Below, in pieces: positions 62,706 to 64,000 of a stretch of 64,000 bases of DNA (positions are counted from its first letter, which is position 1; each line of letters begins with the position of its first letter). The translations under genes and the position numbers were made by a program. The DNA is from Tyto alba (taxonomy: Eukaryota; Chordata; Aves; Strigiformes; Tytonidae), in contig NW_024881301.1 in assembly GCF_018691265.1 (NCBI RefSeq), positions 12,103,752 through 12,167,751 of the forward strand, read 5' to 3'. The notes beneath the pieces were generated by a model, which was given only the letters and a program-made list of their open reading frames with translations, searched no databases and was not told the DNA's origin.

Positions 62706-64000
62706 AAGACTGCTTTATCAATGCACATTATGCACTTTTTGACTAGATGAAGGGGAATCTTTACAGTCCATACTTAGAAATTCATCTCTTAATTTCATTG
62801 AAATCTTTGTTTTTCCTGCAAGTATAAAAATCTGAGTGCCACATCCATACAACATGGAAATCTGTTAAATTCTTCAGCCATCATACAAACATAACACATG
62901 GTATTACAAAACATCTATTACAGAATGCCCAGAGCATTTTGTGATAAATGTTACTGGACCTACCACTAGTTGTTCTAGGAAAAGAAAAAAAAATATGTAT
63001 CTCTCTGAAGCTAGCTAACGTAAAGAGACTTTTAATATCCACTATCAAGTGAATAATAAAAATGTACAAAGGACACACATGAGTGGACACAGTGTGAAAT
63101 AATGTATGTCTGCTCTTTAAGACAGGTATTCAGTTTACTAAAAATTACAGTTATTCTGCTGGATCAGTAAATCAGCATAAAATGAGCACAGAAAATGGAA
63201 ATGGATGAGTTGCTGGTCTCTTGATATGTTATGTAGTTACAGAATAATTCACATTTATTTAGAAACATATATGCAATAAAAGCGGAAAATGAATAATTCA
63301 CATAATCCTCCTTTTTTTCTTTTCATCTTTTTTATTCTTTTTTCATTCTGAAGAAGACACAGGCAGTTTATGGAACCATGCAGGGTCTTAAGACCTCACA
63401 TACAACTCATTCATAACTTAGGTGATAAATACACCTAAGATTTGTTTTCTTTTGATGTGACAGATCTCAACAAAAGAGCTTAGAAATTGTCCATGCTTGT
63501 TAATGGCTTTTTTGATCGTTGTAATATTATTTGGTCTCTTGCATATTAAGGTGGACTCTTTTCTCAGCTAAAATGTGACCCAGATTCACAAATACAGGCC
63601 AAAAGAGTTAATCCTTTAAAACGTTTCCTTCAATGAAAAAGAGAAGATATCTGAAGTGTAATTGTAATCTTCCTACTTGTGATGTTGGGAAGGTGAAGGC
63701 TGAGTACTGTCAGCTAGTTAATTCTGTTGTTGTTCCTATATGACAGTACATGTTTAGTTATCTTTTATTAATTGATTCAAGTGCATATTCAAGACTCAAG
63801 AGGTATTTCAGTGGCAGAAATAGTCATAAAACTGGCAGGTATTCCCAAACTGAATTTTTAGAAGCCAGAGCCCTTGGCTTCAGGGAACCTGCACCTACTA
63901 TTTCTTTCAGCTCTTTGTTTCATTTAATTGTTTGTAGTATTGATAAATACTGCAAGTAGCAAGAAAGAAAACAGAAGAGAGGTATGTGTGTGTACACAAA

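Larger units (their letters stand above)
1..64000 (+). other. PTPRK: PTPRK gene body, partial (13 internal coding exons)
   Basis: The window lies inside one gene. PTPRK is a single-pass receptor tyrosine phosphatase of cell-cell contacts. Its family plan is MAM, Ig and fibronectin III ectodomain, transmembrane segment, then tandem phosphatase domains D1 and D2. Only the cytoplasmic D1-D2 part is present here. The thirteen exons sum to 1,590 nt (530 codons) with compatible phases at every junction. I chose PTPRK over PTPRM, PTPRT and PTPRU because the segments [24 protein letters not shown] and [14 protein letters not shown] match what I recall of mammalian PTPRK; I recall PTPRM differing in these segments. 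No search was run. No promoter, start codon, stop codon or 3' UTR of the gene is visible. Confidence 0.95.
59904..64000 (+). other. Start of the final PTPRK intron, over 4.1 kb
   Basis: The intron continues past the window edge. It contains the ERVL-like solo LTR and a MIR-like relic. AATAAA occurs at 61439-61444 and again near 61615, but nothing ties them to a transcript end. 59931-61670 and 62710-64000 hold nothing else recognisable. I looked for a segment encoding DQYKFCYEV and found none. Confidence 0.75.

Noticed and set aside
59931..64000. Search for the final PTPRK coding exon (DQYKFCYEV...)
   Set aside because: No segment with that coding capacity and an AG acceptor was found, so no last exon or stop codon is annotated.
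1..64000. CRISPR arrays, operons, tRNA or rRNA genes, phage or plasmid modules
   Set aside because: None seen. The sequence is intron-rich vertebrate DNA, and such bacterial features are neither present nor expected.

Overview
This is vertebrate nuclear DNA, almost certainly from a bird. CR1 LINE fragments with the ATTCTATG-type 3' end, two solo LTRs whose ends resemble avian ERVK and ERVL elements, a few MIR-like relics and AT-rich introns all point that way. The LTR types suggest Neoaves, but the species cannot be fixed from this window.

The only protein-coding gene I can support is the 3' part of PTPRK (receptor-type protein tyrosine phosphatase kappa, type R2B), on the + strand across the whole window. 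Thirteen consecutive coding exons (88, 77, 37, 98, 117, 155, 136, 150, 174, 132, 126, 164 and 136 bp) join in phase into 530 codons with no stop. All introns are GT-AG. Residue numbers in this annotation count from the first codon of this fragment. The exons encode most of the catalytic domain D1 (pTyr loop at 21-24, WPD at 156-158, [10 protein letters not shown] at 189-198, Q-loop Gln at 234) and nearly all of the second domain D2. D2 has KNRC, WPM, HCLNGGGRSG and a Q-loop Asp, so it reads as a pseudophosphatase. The extracellular, transmembrane and juxtamembrane exons lie upstream. The last short coding exon and the 3' UTR lie beyond base 64000.

Layout: 1-1933 is intron. 1934-11032 holds three D1 exons. 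11033-31196 is a 20-kb intron that carries most of the mobile elements: four CR1 pieces, a 1,068-bp ERVK-like solo LTR with a 6-bp target duplication, and an unexplained perfect 23-bp inverted repeat. 31197-43751 has two D1 exons around a 12-kb intron. 48408-50014 is a compact cluster of four exons holding the D1 active site and the start of D2. 52373-59903 holds the rest of D2. 59904-64000 is the start of the final intron, with a 618-bp ERVL-like solo LTR flanked by a 5-bp target duplication.

I found no microbial-type system, CRISPR array, tRNA or rRNA, and no independent intronic gene. The best unexplained signals are the perfect hairpin at 19280-19329, the homologous termini of two LTRs with different target-site lengths, and a possible alternative C-terminus made by read-through of the weak donor at 59904.
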